Source of the DNA: Bacteroidetes bacterium 43-93
GTDB taxonomy: Bacteria; Bacteroidota; Bacteroidia; Chitinophagales; Chitinophagaceae
Assembly (NCBI GenBank): GCA_001897855.1
Contig: MKUO01000001.1
Span: 744,001 to 808,000 of the forward strand
Direction of reading: 5' to 3'
Length of the DNA stretch: 64,000 bases
Both the position numbers and the translations under genes were made by a program. Under the pieces are notes generated by a model. The model was not told the origin of the DNA and did not search any database. It worked only from the letters and a program-made list of their open reading frames with translations. Shown piece after piece: positions 38,168-47,159 of the stretch (positions within the stretch are counted from its first letter, which is position 1; each line of letters begins with the position of its first letter).

Positions 38168-39307
38168 ATGCATTATACCATCCGGAAAATTGCACTCCTG
38201 GTTTTTCTTTTTTGCGCTGGCAGCAACCGCTCTTCCGCACAGGATTATAGTCAATATCATTTATCCATCAATCATACCGAAGAGGAGATATTCGTTAAAG
38301 GCCATATACACCAGGGCGTGCAGGGCTATATAGCCGTATTCAACAAATACGATTTCGTATTTATGGGCGATTGCATTACTGCCATGCAGCTCGCCCTGTA
38401 CGATAACGATGAGCAGGCATTTTTGACCATTATTAAAAAGGCTTTTCAAAATGGTTTAATGCCCCGGCATTTTCAACTGCATGCGATGCGCTATGTCAAA
38501 AACCATCCGCTATACATAAAAAATACAGACAAGATTGCGGACTTGTATAAGGCAAACAGGCCACATTACCTGGAGCGTATAGATACCGTAACGTTAAGGA
38601 AAATGATCTGCCTCTATGCTTACGATCAATTATCGAAAAATTTTCATCCCGGTGAGTCTATCCCGCAATACATATTGAGGTATAAGCCGCTGGTGACACA
38701 TTCGTTGTCAGAAGTAAAGAAGATAATAGCTCAAAAAGGATTCCCTTCAGATAAGATCATAGGGCTGGACCAGTATGACATTATGCACGAGCTGCATATA
38801 GATAGCTTTGACGCCATAGACTACTATAATAGAAACAAAGACGATAAGAGGTTTTATACAAGTCCTTCATCTTTCAAATTTGATGAGTATATCTTTTCTT
38901 CCGGTTTATACTTCCCTATAATAATCCATTATGTAAGTTGTTTGGACAATGATGGGGAACACAGGTACAGCCGGTACGACAAAAGGCGTTACCTTATCTA
39001 TTCAGACGAGTTTTTCATGCAGCAGATCAAGGCAGGCAACATACACCCAAAAGACGTTGCGTTTTTATACGACCAGGGCTTTATCGGTTACCCGCAAAAA
39101 CCGGCCTTACACGGAGACAAGTTTTTTAATGTTGGTACGAATGTAGAATATATGATTAACCAGCCCGGCAGTATCTCCCGCGAAGAATTAAATAAGACAA
39201 GAGCGATGTTTTTCATTGCACCAATAGAAATCCAAATCGCAAAATACAACTTCCTCAAAGAACACTGCATGTTACCCGGCTCCGGCTATAGTGGATGTAG
39301 GTCATAG
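38168..39307 (+). CDS. Hypothetical secreted protein
   Basis: 379 aa, signal peptide. Confidence 0.6.
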   Translation: MHYTIRKIALLVFLFCAGSNRSSAQDYSQYHLSINHTEEEIFVKGHIHQGVQGYIAVFNKYDFVFMGDCITAMQLALYDNDEQAFLTIIKKAFQNGLMPRHFQLHAMRYVKNHPLYIKNTDKIADLYKANRPHYLERIDTVTLRKMICLYAYDQLSKNFHPGESIPQYILRYKPLVTHSLSEVKKIIAQKGFPSDKIIGLDQYDIMHELHIDSFDAIDYYNRNKDDKRFYTSPSSFKFDEYIFSSGLYFPIIIHYVSCLDNDGEHRYSRYDKRRYLIYSDEFFMQQIKAGNIHPKDVAFLYDQGFIGYPQKPALHGDKFFNVGTNVEYMINQPGSISREELNKTRAMFFIAPIEIQIAKYNFLKEHCMLPGSGYSGCRS

Positions 39308-39410
39308 TGGTTAAAGCCTGCACGAAATTGATCGAGGAGGAAAAGGCTTTCGCCTCATTATTTTTTTGCCTAAGGCAACTATTTCCAGCCAAAGCCATTA
39401 ATTAAGCGCA

Positions 39411-40478
39411 CTATTTATTTACTACAAATGGGTTGCTAAAAGAAGTATCTGTAACAAAAGCATCATCGTTCAATGTGTTTAAAAATGCTATTACCTTGCG
39501 CTTATCTGCAGCAGATAAATGAGAACCTCCAGCGTGTGCAAATTCCATTTTAGAATCCGTAGTAATGCCTTCCCTAACATCCTCACTATAAAAATCAACA
39601 ACCTGTTCCAGTGTCATAAATCTTCCGTCGTGCATGTAAGGAGCAGTATAGCGCAGATTTCTTAAAGAAGGTATCTTAAACTTACCATTATCCTGGACTA
39701 CCCCGGTTACCTGCCCTCTTCCTCTATCCGTATAGCCGGTAAATGTCCTGGCCGAATCAAGTCCGTTATTACTAAAGCCTAAAGTAGTGCCAAGAGCATC
39801 ACCATCGGTGGTATGGCAGTGTAAGCAATCACCACGCGTCATATCATTCACTATCTCAAAACCATCAACTTCGTCGCGCGTAAAAAAAACAAGCCCATTC
39901 AGCACACTGTCATATTTAGAGCGGCAAGATATCAATGTCCTTTCAAACTGTGCGATGGCCTTTGCAATAAGCACGCTGTCAATTGGTTTGCCGGGAAACA
40001 CAATATCAAATCGAGCTTTGTAAAACGCACTTTTGTTGATCCTTTCTGCCACTGCTTTCCAATCCATTTGCATCTCTGTACTGGATCGTACGGGATGAAA
40101 CACCTGCTCTTCAACACTCTTTGCTTTACCATCCCAAAATAGTGCAGGGTACCACGCAAGGTTAAACAGTGGCGGTGTATTGCGGGTTTGCAACACGCCA
40201 TTGCCTCCCTTGCTAAATGACAAAGGCGCATCGCTAAAAGCGTTTGCCTGCTTATGGCAGCTTCCGCAAGACAGGTTGTTGTCCTTACTCAAAATAGGAT
40301 CGTAGAATAAATATCTTCCTAATTGAGCTCCCTCTACCGTTACCTGGTTGTCCGCAGCACACGGCATACTCGGAAAATACCGCAAATCAGGAAACCGGTA
40401 CAAATGGAGAGATCGCTCTGCCTTAAAACCTGTTAAGGCAATAAAAAGCAGTGAGACAACTATTATCTTTTTAGGCAT
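39411..40478 (-). CDS. Cytochrome c peroxidase / MauG-family di-heme protein
   Basis: CGSCH and CLHCH heme motifs; GAQLGRYLFYDPILSKDNNLSCGSCH. Confidence 0.9.
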   Translation of the reverse strand: MPKKIIVVSLLFIALTGFKAERSLHLYRFPDLRYFPSMPCAADNQVTVEGAQLGRYLFYDPILSKDNNLSCGSCHKQANAFSDAPLSFSKGGNGVLQTRNTPPLFNLAWYPALFWDGKAKSVEEQVFHPVRSSTEMQMDWKAVAERINKSAFYKARFDIVFPGKPIDSVLIAKAIAQFERTLISCRSKYDSVLNGLVFFTRDEVDGFEIVNDMTRGDCLHCHTTDGDALGTTLGFSNNGLDSARTFTGYTDRGRGQVTGVVQDNGKFKIPSLRNLRYTAPYMHDGRFMTLEQVVDFYSEDVREGITTDSKMEFAHAGGSHLSAADKRKVIAFLNTLNDDAFVTDTSFSNPFVVNK

Positions 40479-40489
40479 TTAGCTTCCAG

Positions 40490-41428
40490 TTATCTCGACA
40501 ATAAAACAGGAAACGTCTTTAGTGATTTATTGGTATTCACCTTCAAATAATACATGCCGTTCGGCCGGCTACGCATGTCAATATGATACCTGTCTGCGTT
40601 CACCTCAAACTGCTGCAATAGCCTTCCTTCTCCGTTATACAATTTCAAATCCTTTATTAGTTGCCGCTCATTTGATGTTTCTGTGATGCCGATGTATACA
40701 TAGTCTTTCACCGCCGTAGGGTATACTTTAATGGCATTTGCTGCCTCCGCATTTTTCACCACAGTATGGAAGTAAGTCTTTTGTATCAGGAAATTATCTA
40801 TCATCCAGCCTTCACCCGTAGTAGTTGAGGTATCAGATACAAAAACAAATCTTATTTGTAATGAGTCATTGAATTTGATGGTCGAAGCCTCAAAACACAA
40901 CCACATATCCCTCCAGGCTGTATCTCTGCCACTAAGGGTAAAAGTGCCATTCAAAGTATCTATGGCATTAGAAGGAGAGTTCTGTGCAGTGTCGAAGCCG
41001 TAAAAATTATAGACCTTTTTATTGTGAAAGACATTTTCCCAGGTCTTACCGGAATCGATCGTAAACTCGATATACCCACCTGAGTGCTTCTTTATCATAT
41101 CCAGTTTTTGCTTCCACCTGATAGCGATAATAGCAACTGAAGAAAACTGATTATCAATTCTAAAAGAGAAACTTGAGGTATCGTTTGGCGGGTAGTTATT
41201 TATTGTGTCTGTAAGGATGGCATTGGGTTGCGTGGCAGCTACATTAAATATGCTTTTCTGCGGCCGGCCTATTTGCCAGATGTTATTACTTCCTGTGTCT
41301 ATCCTAACTATAACAGAATTATTGACTGAAGTATCTGCACCATCAAAATACTGAGTGTAAGATATCTGTGCCTGCGTATTATTAACAGATAACAGGATGA
41401 AAAGAAAAGAGAGTAGTGTTCTAAGCAT
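40490..41428 (-). CDS. Secreted protein with T9SS type A sorting domain
   Basis: Signal peptide; KVYPTAVKDYVYIGI...MRSRPNGMYYLKVN...FPVLLSR. Confidence 0.78.
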   Translation of the reverse strand: MLRTLLSFLFILLSVNNTQAQISYTQYFDGADTSVNNSVIVRIDTGSNNIWQIGRPQKSIFNVAATQPNAILTDTINNYPPNDTSSFSFRIDNQFSSVAIIAIRWKQKLDMIKKHSGGYIEFTIDSGKTWENVFHNKKVYNFYGFDTAQNSPSNAIDTLNGTFTLSGRDTAWRDMWLCFEASTIKFNDSLQIRFVFVSDTSTTTGEGWMIDNFLIQKTYFHTVVKNAEAANAIKVYPTAVKDYVYIGITETSNERQLIKDLKLYNGEGRLLQQFEVNADRYHIDMRSRPNGMYYLKVNTNKSLKTFPVLLSR

Positions 41429-41509
41429 AGAAAATAGTTTAGGTTATAAAATGGAAGTAGTTTTGATATTATAAAGTTCTGTTATTTTTTTAGCATTCAC
41501 AATATATGT

Positions 41510-41536
41510 GGAAGCAAATCTCCCGACTTGCATAAT
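41510..41536. repeat. Dispersed-repeat fragment GGAAGCAAATCTCCCGAC
   Basis: Shares GAAGCAAATC/TCCCG with copies at 44226 and 45108. Confidence 0.4.
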
Positions 41537-41558
41537 TCTTTATTGCTAAAAAGCAAAC

Positions 41559-41582
41559 ACCCCGGCTGCTAACCGGGGCGTT
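41559..41582. terminator. Terminator hairpin
   Basis: accccggctgctaaccggggcgtt. Confidence 0.6.
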
Positions 41583-41598
41583 CTTTAAGTAGTATATA

Positions 41599-42354
41599 TT
41601 AAGATGCCTGCTTCGGGCTAAATCCCTCCAGTATTATATCCGTCACACCATCATGCTTGCTGATGCGGATGGTAGTAGGGTAGTAGCCTGTCTGCTGATA
41701 TTTAGCAGGCTGTGGTATCGCACGTTGAAAGTCTGGAGTGTTCTTCAAAAATTCAAGCGTCATCATAGGTTCATAAAATACCACCTGGCCGTTATAAGAC
41801 CCGTAAAGGAAGGTTTGCGTAAAAGGCTGTCCGTGCAGTTCGGGCGAGCTTGCATCCATCCAGTGCTTACCCATCATCGGTATCGCGTTCGCGCCAATGT
41901 GCTTGGCAGGCAGGTAATCAGCAGGCGGGTTGATGGCCATCTTTGCCGTGTCTGTATAGCCCATCACTTCTGCCTCCGGTGTCATATAAAAATGCACATC
42001 AAAATGCGGCTTGTCATAGATGTTCACAGGCGGGTGTCCATGCGGGTTCCAGTCGAGCATAATGAATTTAAAAGGTGCCGGTGCTTCTTTTGGCAGCGGT
42101 ATATCGGCCTGGTTGGCATGGGTATGCCCCGATGGGGAATCATTGCCTTGCCCTACAGAGTTCAGTACATCATCATTAAGTGTCAGCATCAGTTGCGCAG
42201 GGCTGCCGTCATCGTTTAGTTTTACGGATGTCCATGCTTTGCCGTGCCAGAAGCTAACTTCCGGGCCCTTAAAAGTATTGTTCTTCGTGGTTTCATCCTT
42301 TTTGCACGAAGCCACGGTGCCCATTACAGCCATGAGTATAAAGATCCTTTTCAT
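41599..42354 (-). CDS. DUF5602-like lipoprotein
   Basis: MKRIFILMAVMGTVASCKKD; HPPVNIYDKPHFDVHFYM. Confidence 0.6.
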   Translation of the reverse strand: MKRIFILMAVMGTVASCKKDETTKNNTFKGPEVSFWHGKAWTSVKLNDDGSPAQLMLTLNDDVLNSVGQGNDSPSGHTHANQADIPLPKEAPAPFKFIMLDWNPHGHPPVNIYDKPHFDVHFYMTPEAEVMGYTDTAKMAINPPADYLPAKHIGANAIPMMGKHWMDASSPELHGQPFTQTFLYGSYNGQVVFYEPMMTLEFLKNTPDFQRAIPQPAKYQQTGYYPTTIRISKHDGVTDIILEGFSPKQAS

Positions 42355-42484
42355 TTTAAAATTTTTGGTTTGATGAGATAAAAGAGTTTAGTAGCGGGTA
42401 TCCCGCGCACACAGATGCTTATAGCATCAGCCACTCATGCGGCTGAGCCATTTGTAATATTGCATCGATGGTAGTTGTAGTTTT

Positions 42485-42988
42485 TTAAAGCTCGGGAAAC
42501 ATGGTTACACCCAGCTTTTCGTTGAGCCGTTCCATGGCTTCGAAGAATTCTTTGGGAGGCTTGGCAGTGGGCACCGGTGGCAGGTCCATATACTCTGCAG
42601 GCCTGCTAAATTCCCAGAAGAGCTGCTCAAACCCGCCTGGGGTGATGATCAGGATAAAAGTTACTGTTTCGCTGATAAGCCTGAATTTGTGAGAGATGTT
42701 CCGGGGCAGGTGCACATAATCGCCCGCTTTGGCATGGATGGTTTTGTCCTCCAGTTCGTAGATGATCTCTCCGTCAAGTATCACATAGCTTTCCTCTTCT
42801 TTGGAGTGCACATGTTTGGGAGGCTCAAACCCGCGCCTGAGTTTACATTTAAGCACGGCAAATGCGCCATTCGTTTCTTCTGCCGTAGCCAGGAAGGTAA
42901 AGAAATTCGGCCCGTACCAGCGCGAGCGTTTCAACAGGTCTTCTTCCCGCACGTGTAAGTTTTTAATGATCTCTTCTAAATTGTTCAT
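42485..42988 (-). CDS. Cupin domain protein
   Basis: PPKHVHSKEEESYVILDGEIIYELEDKTIHAKAGDYVHLPRNISHKF. Confidence 0.85.
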   Translation of the reverse strand: MNNLEEIIKNLHVREEDLLKRSRWYGPNFFTFLATAEETNGAFAVLKCKLRRGFEPPKHVHSKEEESYVILDGEIIYELEDKTIHAKAGDYVHLPRNISHKFRLISETVTFILIITPGGFEQLFWEFSRPAEYMDLPPVPTAKPPKEFFEAMERLNEKLGVTMFPEL

Positions 42989-43061
42989 TGCTTCATTTTT
43001 TTGTTGCAGGGCAAAAGTAGATCGGGCGCTGAAGGTGCCGCTCGGCCAAATGGTGGATTTT

Positions 43062-43841
43062 TTACTTTAGGATGCCGTATTGCTTTGCTTTAAATATTGC
43101 CTCGGTACGGTTCCCGGCTTCCAGCTTCATGTAGATGTTCAGCGTATGTGTTTTCACCGTGCTGGCAGATATATACAGTTCGTCCGCAATAGCGCGGTTG
43201 GTAAATCCTTTTGATAACAGGTTAAGGACATCCAGTTCTCTTGCAGACAGCGGATCTAAATGATAAGACTTGGGGATTTTTATGGCAGGCATACCTGCAC
43301 CATTGATCCTGCTGTTTTCTATGGCTTTACTGATAAATACTGCCAGGGTTTTCAGCGTTTCCAGCGATTGATGGGTATATGCATTTTTTGCCGGTGTCCT
43401 TACCGACAACATCCCTATGATCTCTTTATGAACGAGCAGGGGCACATACATCAGCGATGCCGGCTCATGCCCTTGCAGTGCAGTTATTCGTTCGGGCAGG
43501 TAAATATGGTATTCGTTTTCGAAATCGTTTATCAGCACTTCCTTTTTATTGGCAAACACCCATCCCGAAAAACGTTCTGAATTATGCGCGTAGATAGAGA
43601 ATGGCGGAACTTTCACGCCGTTTTCCCTTGCGCCTACATAATCAAAATAGCCCGAATTAATGTTATAGACACCAATGGCAAAGGAATAGGCATCCATCAA
43701 CTGGTTGACATGGTGGTACACGGTTTCGACGATTTCTTCCACCGTCAACTCCGACAGAATAGATGCGCCGATCTGGTTCAATACCTTAAGATGTTCCGTT
43801 AGGTTGTCGATCTGTGCCATGGAAGCTTTGCTACCGCGCAA
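43062..43841 (-). CDS. GAF domain + LuxR-type HTH transcriptional regulator
   Basis: LSARELDVLNLLSKGFTNRAIADELYISASTVKTHTLNIYMKLEAGNRTEAI. Confidence 0.88.
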   Translation of the reverse strand: MRGSKASMAQIDNLTEHLKVLNQIGASILSELTVEEIVETVYHHVNQLMDAYSFAIGVYNINSGYFDYVGARENGVKVPPFSIYAHNSERFSGWVFANKKEVLINDFENEYHIYLPERITALQGHEPASLMYVPLLVHKEIIGMLSVRTPAKNAYTHQSLETLKTLAVFISKAIENSRINGAGMPAIKIPKSYHLDPLSARELDVLNLLSKGFTNRAIADELYISASTVKTHTLNIYMKLEAGNRTEAIFKAKQYGILK

Positions 43842-44008
43842 GTTACATATATTGCACGATTATAATTGATTGATAGGTAAGTGTAATCTCATCCTCGTCC
43901 TCGTTTTCAACGAGGATGCAACATTCAGGCGTTTCCATGCCGGCAAGCGCAATTCGTTGGCGTACTCAAATAAAGTTACTTTCTTTGGTGGGTAGAATAG
44001 TATTACTA

Positions 44009-44185
44009 ATGAAAACGAAAAATAAACAACATTTATATATCGGCTTAATTTTTTGTCTATTAGCTATAGTAGTCGATATAGTATTTACATATAATGAATA
44101 TGGAAAATTTAAGTTTACATATTTGTTACTCATTTGCGTACTGTCTCTTTTAAGCATACTATATAAGCTAATCCGCTCAGCGTAG
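44009..44185 (+). CDS. Small membrane protein, 58 aa
   Basis: Start at 44009: MKTKNKQHLYIGLIFCLLAIVVDIVFTYNEYGKFKFTYLLLICVLSLLSILYKLIRSA. Confidence 0.45.
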   Translation: MKTKNKQHLYIGLIFCLLAIVVDIVFTYNEYGKFKFTYLLLICVLSLLSILYKLIRSA

Positions 44186-44260
44186 TCTTAGACGTTCAGC
44201 GTAGTCTCCCGACTACGCGTCTCAGGAAGCAAATCCCCGTTCAGCGTAGTCTTACAACCC
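44175..44260. repeat. Cluster of GTTCAGCGTAGTCT repeats with GTAGTC-TCCC-GACTAC hairpin
   Basis: cgctcagcgtagtctta / cgttcagcgtagtctcccgactacgc / cgttcagcgtagtctta. Confidence 0.7.
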
Positions 44261-44353
44261 GCGGATTAAAATTCGAATAAACTCGATAAACTAGTAAGCT
44301 AAGTAAACAATATCGGGAAAATGGATATCGCATAACCATCTTCAACAATAATT

Positions 44354-45022
44354 TCACAATCCTAAATTAGCCTTTTCTATTTTTAGTTTTTTGAGAATTT
44401 CTTCGTATCTCTTTTCAGTCAATCCTTTGTCGACTTCCTTTTTATCTAACAATAGCGGATCAACTATTTCGCCTTTTTTGATCAAAGACCTAAAATAATT
44501 TAAATCACAGATTCCTGATGGTAGCACATCACGATCTCTTAAAATAATAAATCTATGGTGCAAAATAACAAATGCCATAATGCAATTGAACCCATAGATG
44601 TTGTAGTCTGGATTTGTATTCAATATTGCTTCTAATGAATCGTTTGGTGTATTTTTTGTGATGTTATAACATTTGAAAATTTTATCCCTAATTATCTCTG
44701 TTGCGATTGCAGCCTGTCCAGCATAATGATGGTTTTCTGAATCAGTCAGACAACTATTAAACACCTTATACTCTAACATTTTTCTTGGACGAACTTTTAC
44801 TTTAATAAATAACACGTTCGAAAAACCAGATTGATCTAAAAAACGAGCGGAAGTCGTAGCGATTTCGCTTTCTAATTCTTTAAAATTATCGCCAAAGAAC
44901 CCTCCTTGAATAAATGCAACGAGCTTTGCATTTTCAAGAACCCTGTTGGAATCTAAATTATCCTGACCAAAGGCACCAGAAAACGTTAAGGGTAACAATA
45001 ATATCAACAATAGTCTTTTCAT
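44354..45022 (-). CDS. Hypothetical secreted protein
   Basis: 222 aa, signal peptide MKRLLLILLLPLTFSGAFGQ; AT-rich relative to neighbours. Confidence 0.55.
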   Translation of the reverse strand: MKRLLLILLLPLTFSGAFGQDNLDSNRVLENAKLVAFIQGGFFGDNFKELESEIATTSARFLDQSGFSNVLFIKVKVRPRKMLEYKVFNSCLTDSENHHYAGQAAIATEIIRDKIFKCYNITKNTPNDSLEAILNTNPDYNIYGFNCIMAFVILHHRFIILRDRDVLPSGICDLNYFRSLIKKGEIVDPLLLDKKEVDKGLTEKRYEEILKKLKIEKANLGL

Positions 45023-45070
45023 GGCATTTGTTTCGTAAATATTGGATACTGCGCTTGTATTTTAATATTC

Positions 45071-45122
45071 CTGTTCAGCGTTAGTCTCCTGACTACGCAA
45101 CCGAGTATGCAAATCTCCCGAT
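45071..45122. repeat. Second copy of the hairpin repeat
   Basis: tgttcagcgttagtctcctgactacgcaaccgagtatgcaaatctcccg. Confidence 0.65.
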
Positions 45123-45172
45123 TTTCGGCCCCACTGGCATAGAAATTATGCCCTTTTATAAAAAACGCAACA

Positions 45173-45265
45173 ATGGATCCCACCATATTATATGTCGGTA
45201 TTGGCATACTCTGCCTGGTAGTGCTCATCACCCTGATCATGCTCTTCAAAAAAATGATCAAATAA
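45173..45265 (+). CDS. 30-aa single-pass membrane micro-ORF
   Basis: MDPTILYVGIGILCLVVLITLIMLFKKMIK*; 20-residue hydrophobic span and basic C-terminus. Confidence 0.35.
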   Translation: MDPTILYVGIGILCLVVLITLIMLFKKMIK

Positions 45266-45311
45266 GATACTCAAATCAACTTTTTATTTTGGTTTTTGAC
45301 TTTTGAATTCC

Positions 45312-45332
45312 TACCTTTGTACAAATGTACAA
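45312..45332 (+). promoter_or_regulatory. Bacteroidota-type -7 box TACCTTTG overlapping perfect palindrome TTGTAC-AAAT-GTACAA
   Basis: Palindrome 45317-45332; upstream TTG-rich -33 region (ggtttttgac). Confidence 0.55.
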
Positions 45333-45443
45333 TAAACCCTTATGGATATGACACCCTTTCATCAAAACGATCCCTACACACGGGGCTTCGCAAACAAAAA
45401 ATCCAGCATTCAAGGTTCAAATACACTTCGAGTCGCAAAATAG

Positions 45444-45493
45444 GTTAGCAAAGGTTAGCAAAAGATAGCAAACGTTATCAAAAGTTAGCATCA
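45444..45493. repeat. Five tandem 10-bp repeats, consensus GTTAGCAAAA
   Basis: GTTAGCAAAG GTTAGCAAAA GATAGCAAAC GTTATCAAAA GTTAGCATCA. Confidence 0.85.
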
Positions 45494-45541
45494 GCATCCC
45501 ATAAACGTCTGATTGTCAATCACCGTCCTGTTACTCAAAAA

Positions 45542-45592
45542 GTTAGCAACCGGTTAGCATGAGTTATCAAAGGTTAGCAAAAGTTAGCAATT
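45542..45592. repeat. Second block of five 10-bp repeats
   Basis: GTTAGCAACC g GTTAGCATGA GTTATCAAAG GTTAGCAAAA GTTAGCAATT. Confidence 0.85.
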
Positions 45593-45712
45593 CAGTAAGC
45601 AGTATTCAGTAGGCAGTTTGCAATTGGCAGTATGCAGTATCCAGCGTGAAGCATCAAAGATCAAGCATCAAGAATCCAGCATCAAGAAACCAGAATCCAG
45701 CACCCGCAAGTT
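45593..45712. repeat. Degenerate short-word repeats (CAGTAdGCAGT; AAGCATCAAGAATCCAGC)
   Basis: cagtaagcagtattcagtaggcagtttgcaattggcagtatgcagtatccagcg... then aagcatcaaagatcaagcatcaagaatccagcatcaagaaaccagaatccagcaccc. Confidence 0.75.
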
Positions 45713-45823
45713 ATAAACACAGGTTAATAACTTTACATACATGAAAAAGTCATAATTCCGTAATATCGTTAAATCAGGCACGCTAGTTGCTTATTTATTA
45801 TCTAACTTGATAACTTAGATTTT

Positions 45824-46864
45824 GTGATGATGAACGTTGAAAAGAGTTATAACATACTCGATGCCATAAGATTACCCAATGGCTTGTACATTGCCTCCCC
45901 CTCCGAACATTATTCTGCTGTATGGATCCGCGACTCGCTCTATATCAGTATGCCGTATCTAAACAAATCGTGCAATACCTACGAGCGTACCATACACAGG
46001 TTGCTCGATCTGATGCTGGAGTACGAGTGGAAGATAGATATTCACATCAAGGAAAAGCCTGTAGAACCATGGCAATATATACATGCCAAGTATGATGCAG
46101 ATTCAGTACGAGAGCTAAGCGAGGCATGGGGCCATGCCCAGCACGATGCGATCGGTTTATTGCTTTGGGCAGTAGGCGAGGGCGAACGACGTGGTAAACC
46201 CATCATCCGCAACAACCGCGACAGGGACCTGGTTCAGAAACTGGTATATTACCTGCGCACCTGCGAATACTGGCACGATAACGATAACGGCATGTGGGAA
46301 GAAGCAAGAGAAGTGCATGCCAGTTCTGTTGGTGCCTGCGTATCCGGGCTCAGGTCGGTAAGCTACCTGGTAGATGTTCCTGAAAGCCTCATTGCAAAAG
46401 GATTACTGGCGCTGCAGGAGCTCGGCACTTACGAAACCGATAATCGCCCGGTGGATATGGCGCAGTTAAGCCTCATCTATCCGCACCGTGTATATTCAAG
46501 AAAGACAGCACTGGAAGTACTCCATAATATTGAGCAGCGTTTGTTGCGCAACAATGGCGTAGCCCGTTACGAAGGCGATAGCTACTATAGTACCAAAGAA
46601 GCAGAGGGTAGGCATCATCCCAAACCATTCTATTACGGTACAGAAGCAGAATGGTGTCTTGGATTGCCATGGCTGGCCATTTGCTATGCAGAATTAGGTG
46701 AGTATGAAAAGGCGGCCGCTTACGTACAGCATACAGAGCAAATAATATTGCCCGATGGCAGTATCCCTGAGCTGTATTATGCCAATACAAATATACCCAA
46801 CCCTAATACGCCATTAGGCTGGGCAAATGCATTGTACCTGGTTGCTAAAGAGCGGATTGGGTAA
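45824..46864 (+). CDS. GH15-like (alpha/alpha)6 glycosidase
   Basis: 346 aa; RLPNGLYIASPSEHYSAVWIRDSLYISMPYL, EEAREVHASSVGACVSGLRSV, YYGTEAEWCLGLPWLAICYAELG. Confidence 0.7.
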   Translation: MMMNVEKSYNILDAIRLPNGLYIASPSEHYSAVWIRDSLYISMPYLNKSCNTYERTIHRLLDLMLEYEWKIDIHIKEKPVEPWQYIHAKYDADSVRELSEAWGHAQHDAIGLLLWAVGEGERRGKPIIRNNRDRDLVQKLVYYLRTCEYWHDNDNGMWEEAREVHASSVGACVSGLRSVSYLVDVPESLIAKGLLALQELGTYETDNRPVDMAQLSLIYPHRVYSRKTALEVLHNIEQRLLRNNGVARYEGDSYYSTKEAEGRHHPKPFYYGTEAEWCLGLPWLAICYAELGEYEKAAAYVQHTEQIILPDGSIPELYYANTNIPNPNTPLGWANALYLVAKERIG

Positions 46865-47045
46865 TTTTTACCTCGCGCTTTCCCCTTTCGAGGTATGTTT
46901 TGGTTAATTGCTTTTGGTGTTCTACCATTTCAACAATATCCATTACATCCTGCGCCGGCACGTTATATTCCTGTGCTTTGAAGCGTGCATAGTTTACTAA
47001 AACACTATCCGCTTCTCCTGGTTGATTATTGTTGGGGTTTGGCAT
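46845..47045 (-). CDS. Small hypothetical protein
   Basis: 66 aa, convergent overlap with the GH15-like gene end. Confidence 0.4.
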   Translation of the reverse strand: MPNPNNNQPGEADSVLVNYARFKAQEYNVPAQDVMDIVEMVEHQKQLTKTYLERGKREVKITQSAL

Positions 47046-47159
47046 ACCTAAGAATAGTATAAAACTTATGCCACTGGTGCTACAATAATTTGATTGCCTT
47101 GTAGCACAATAACATAGAGCGTTGGCATATTTTTCTTAGCGGGTTGCTATAAAAACCAG

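Noticed and set aside
43892-43920. CATCCTCG...CGAGGATG hairpin as a regulatory RNA
   Set aside because: Imperfect simple hairpin in an intergenic region; could be a decayed terminator, no further support.
44175-45122. Complete insertion sequence
   Set aside because: Repeats flank an orphan secreted protein, but no transposase ORF is present; kept only as a MITE/REP-like hypothesis.
45444-45592. CRISPR array
   Set aside because: Repeats are only 10 bp, with no unique 25-40 bp spacers and no cas genes nearby.
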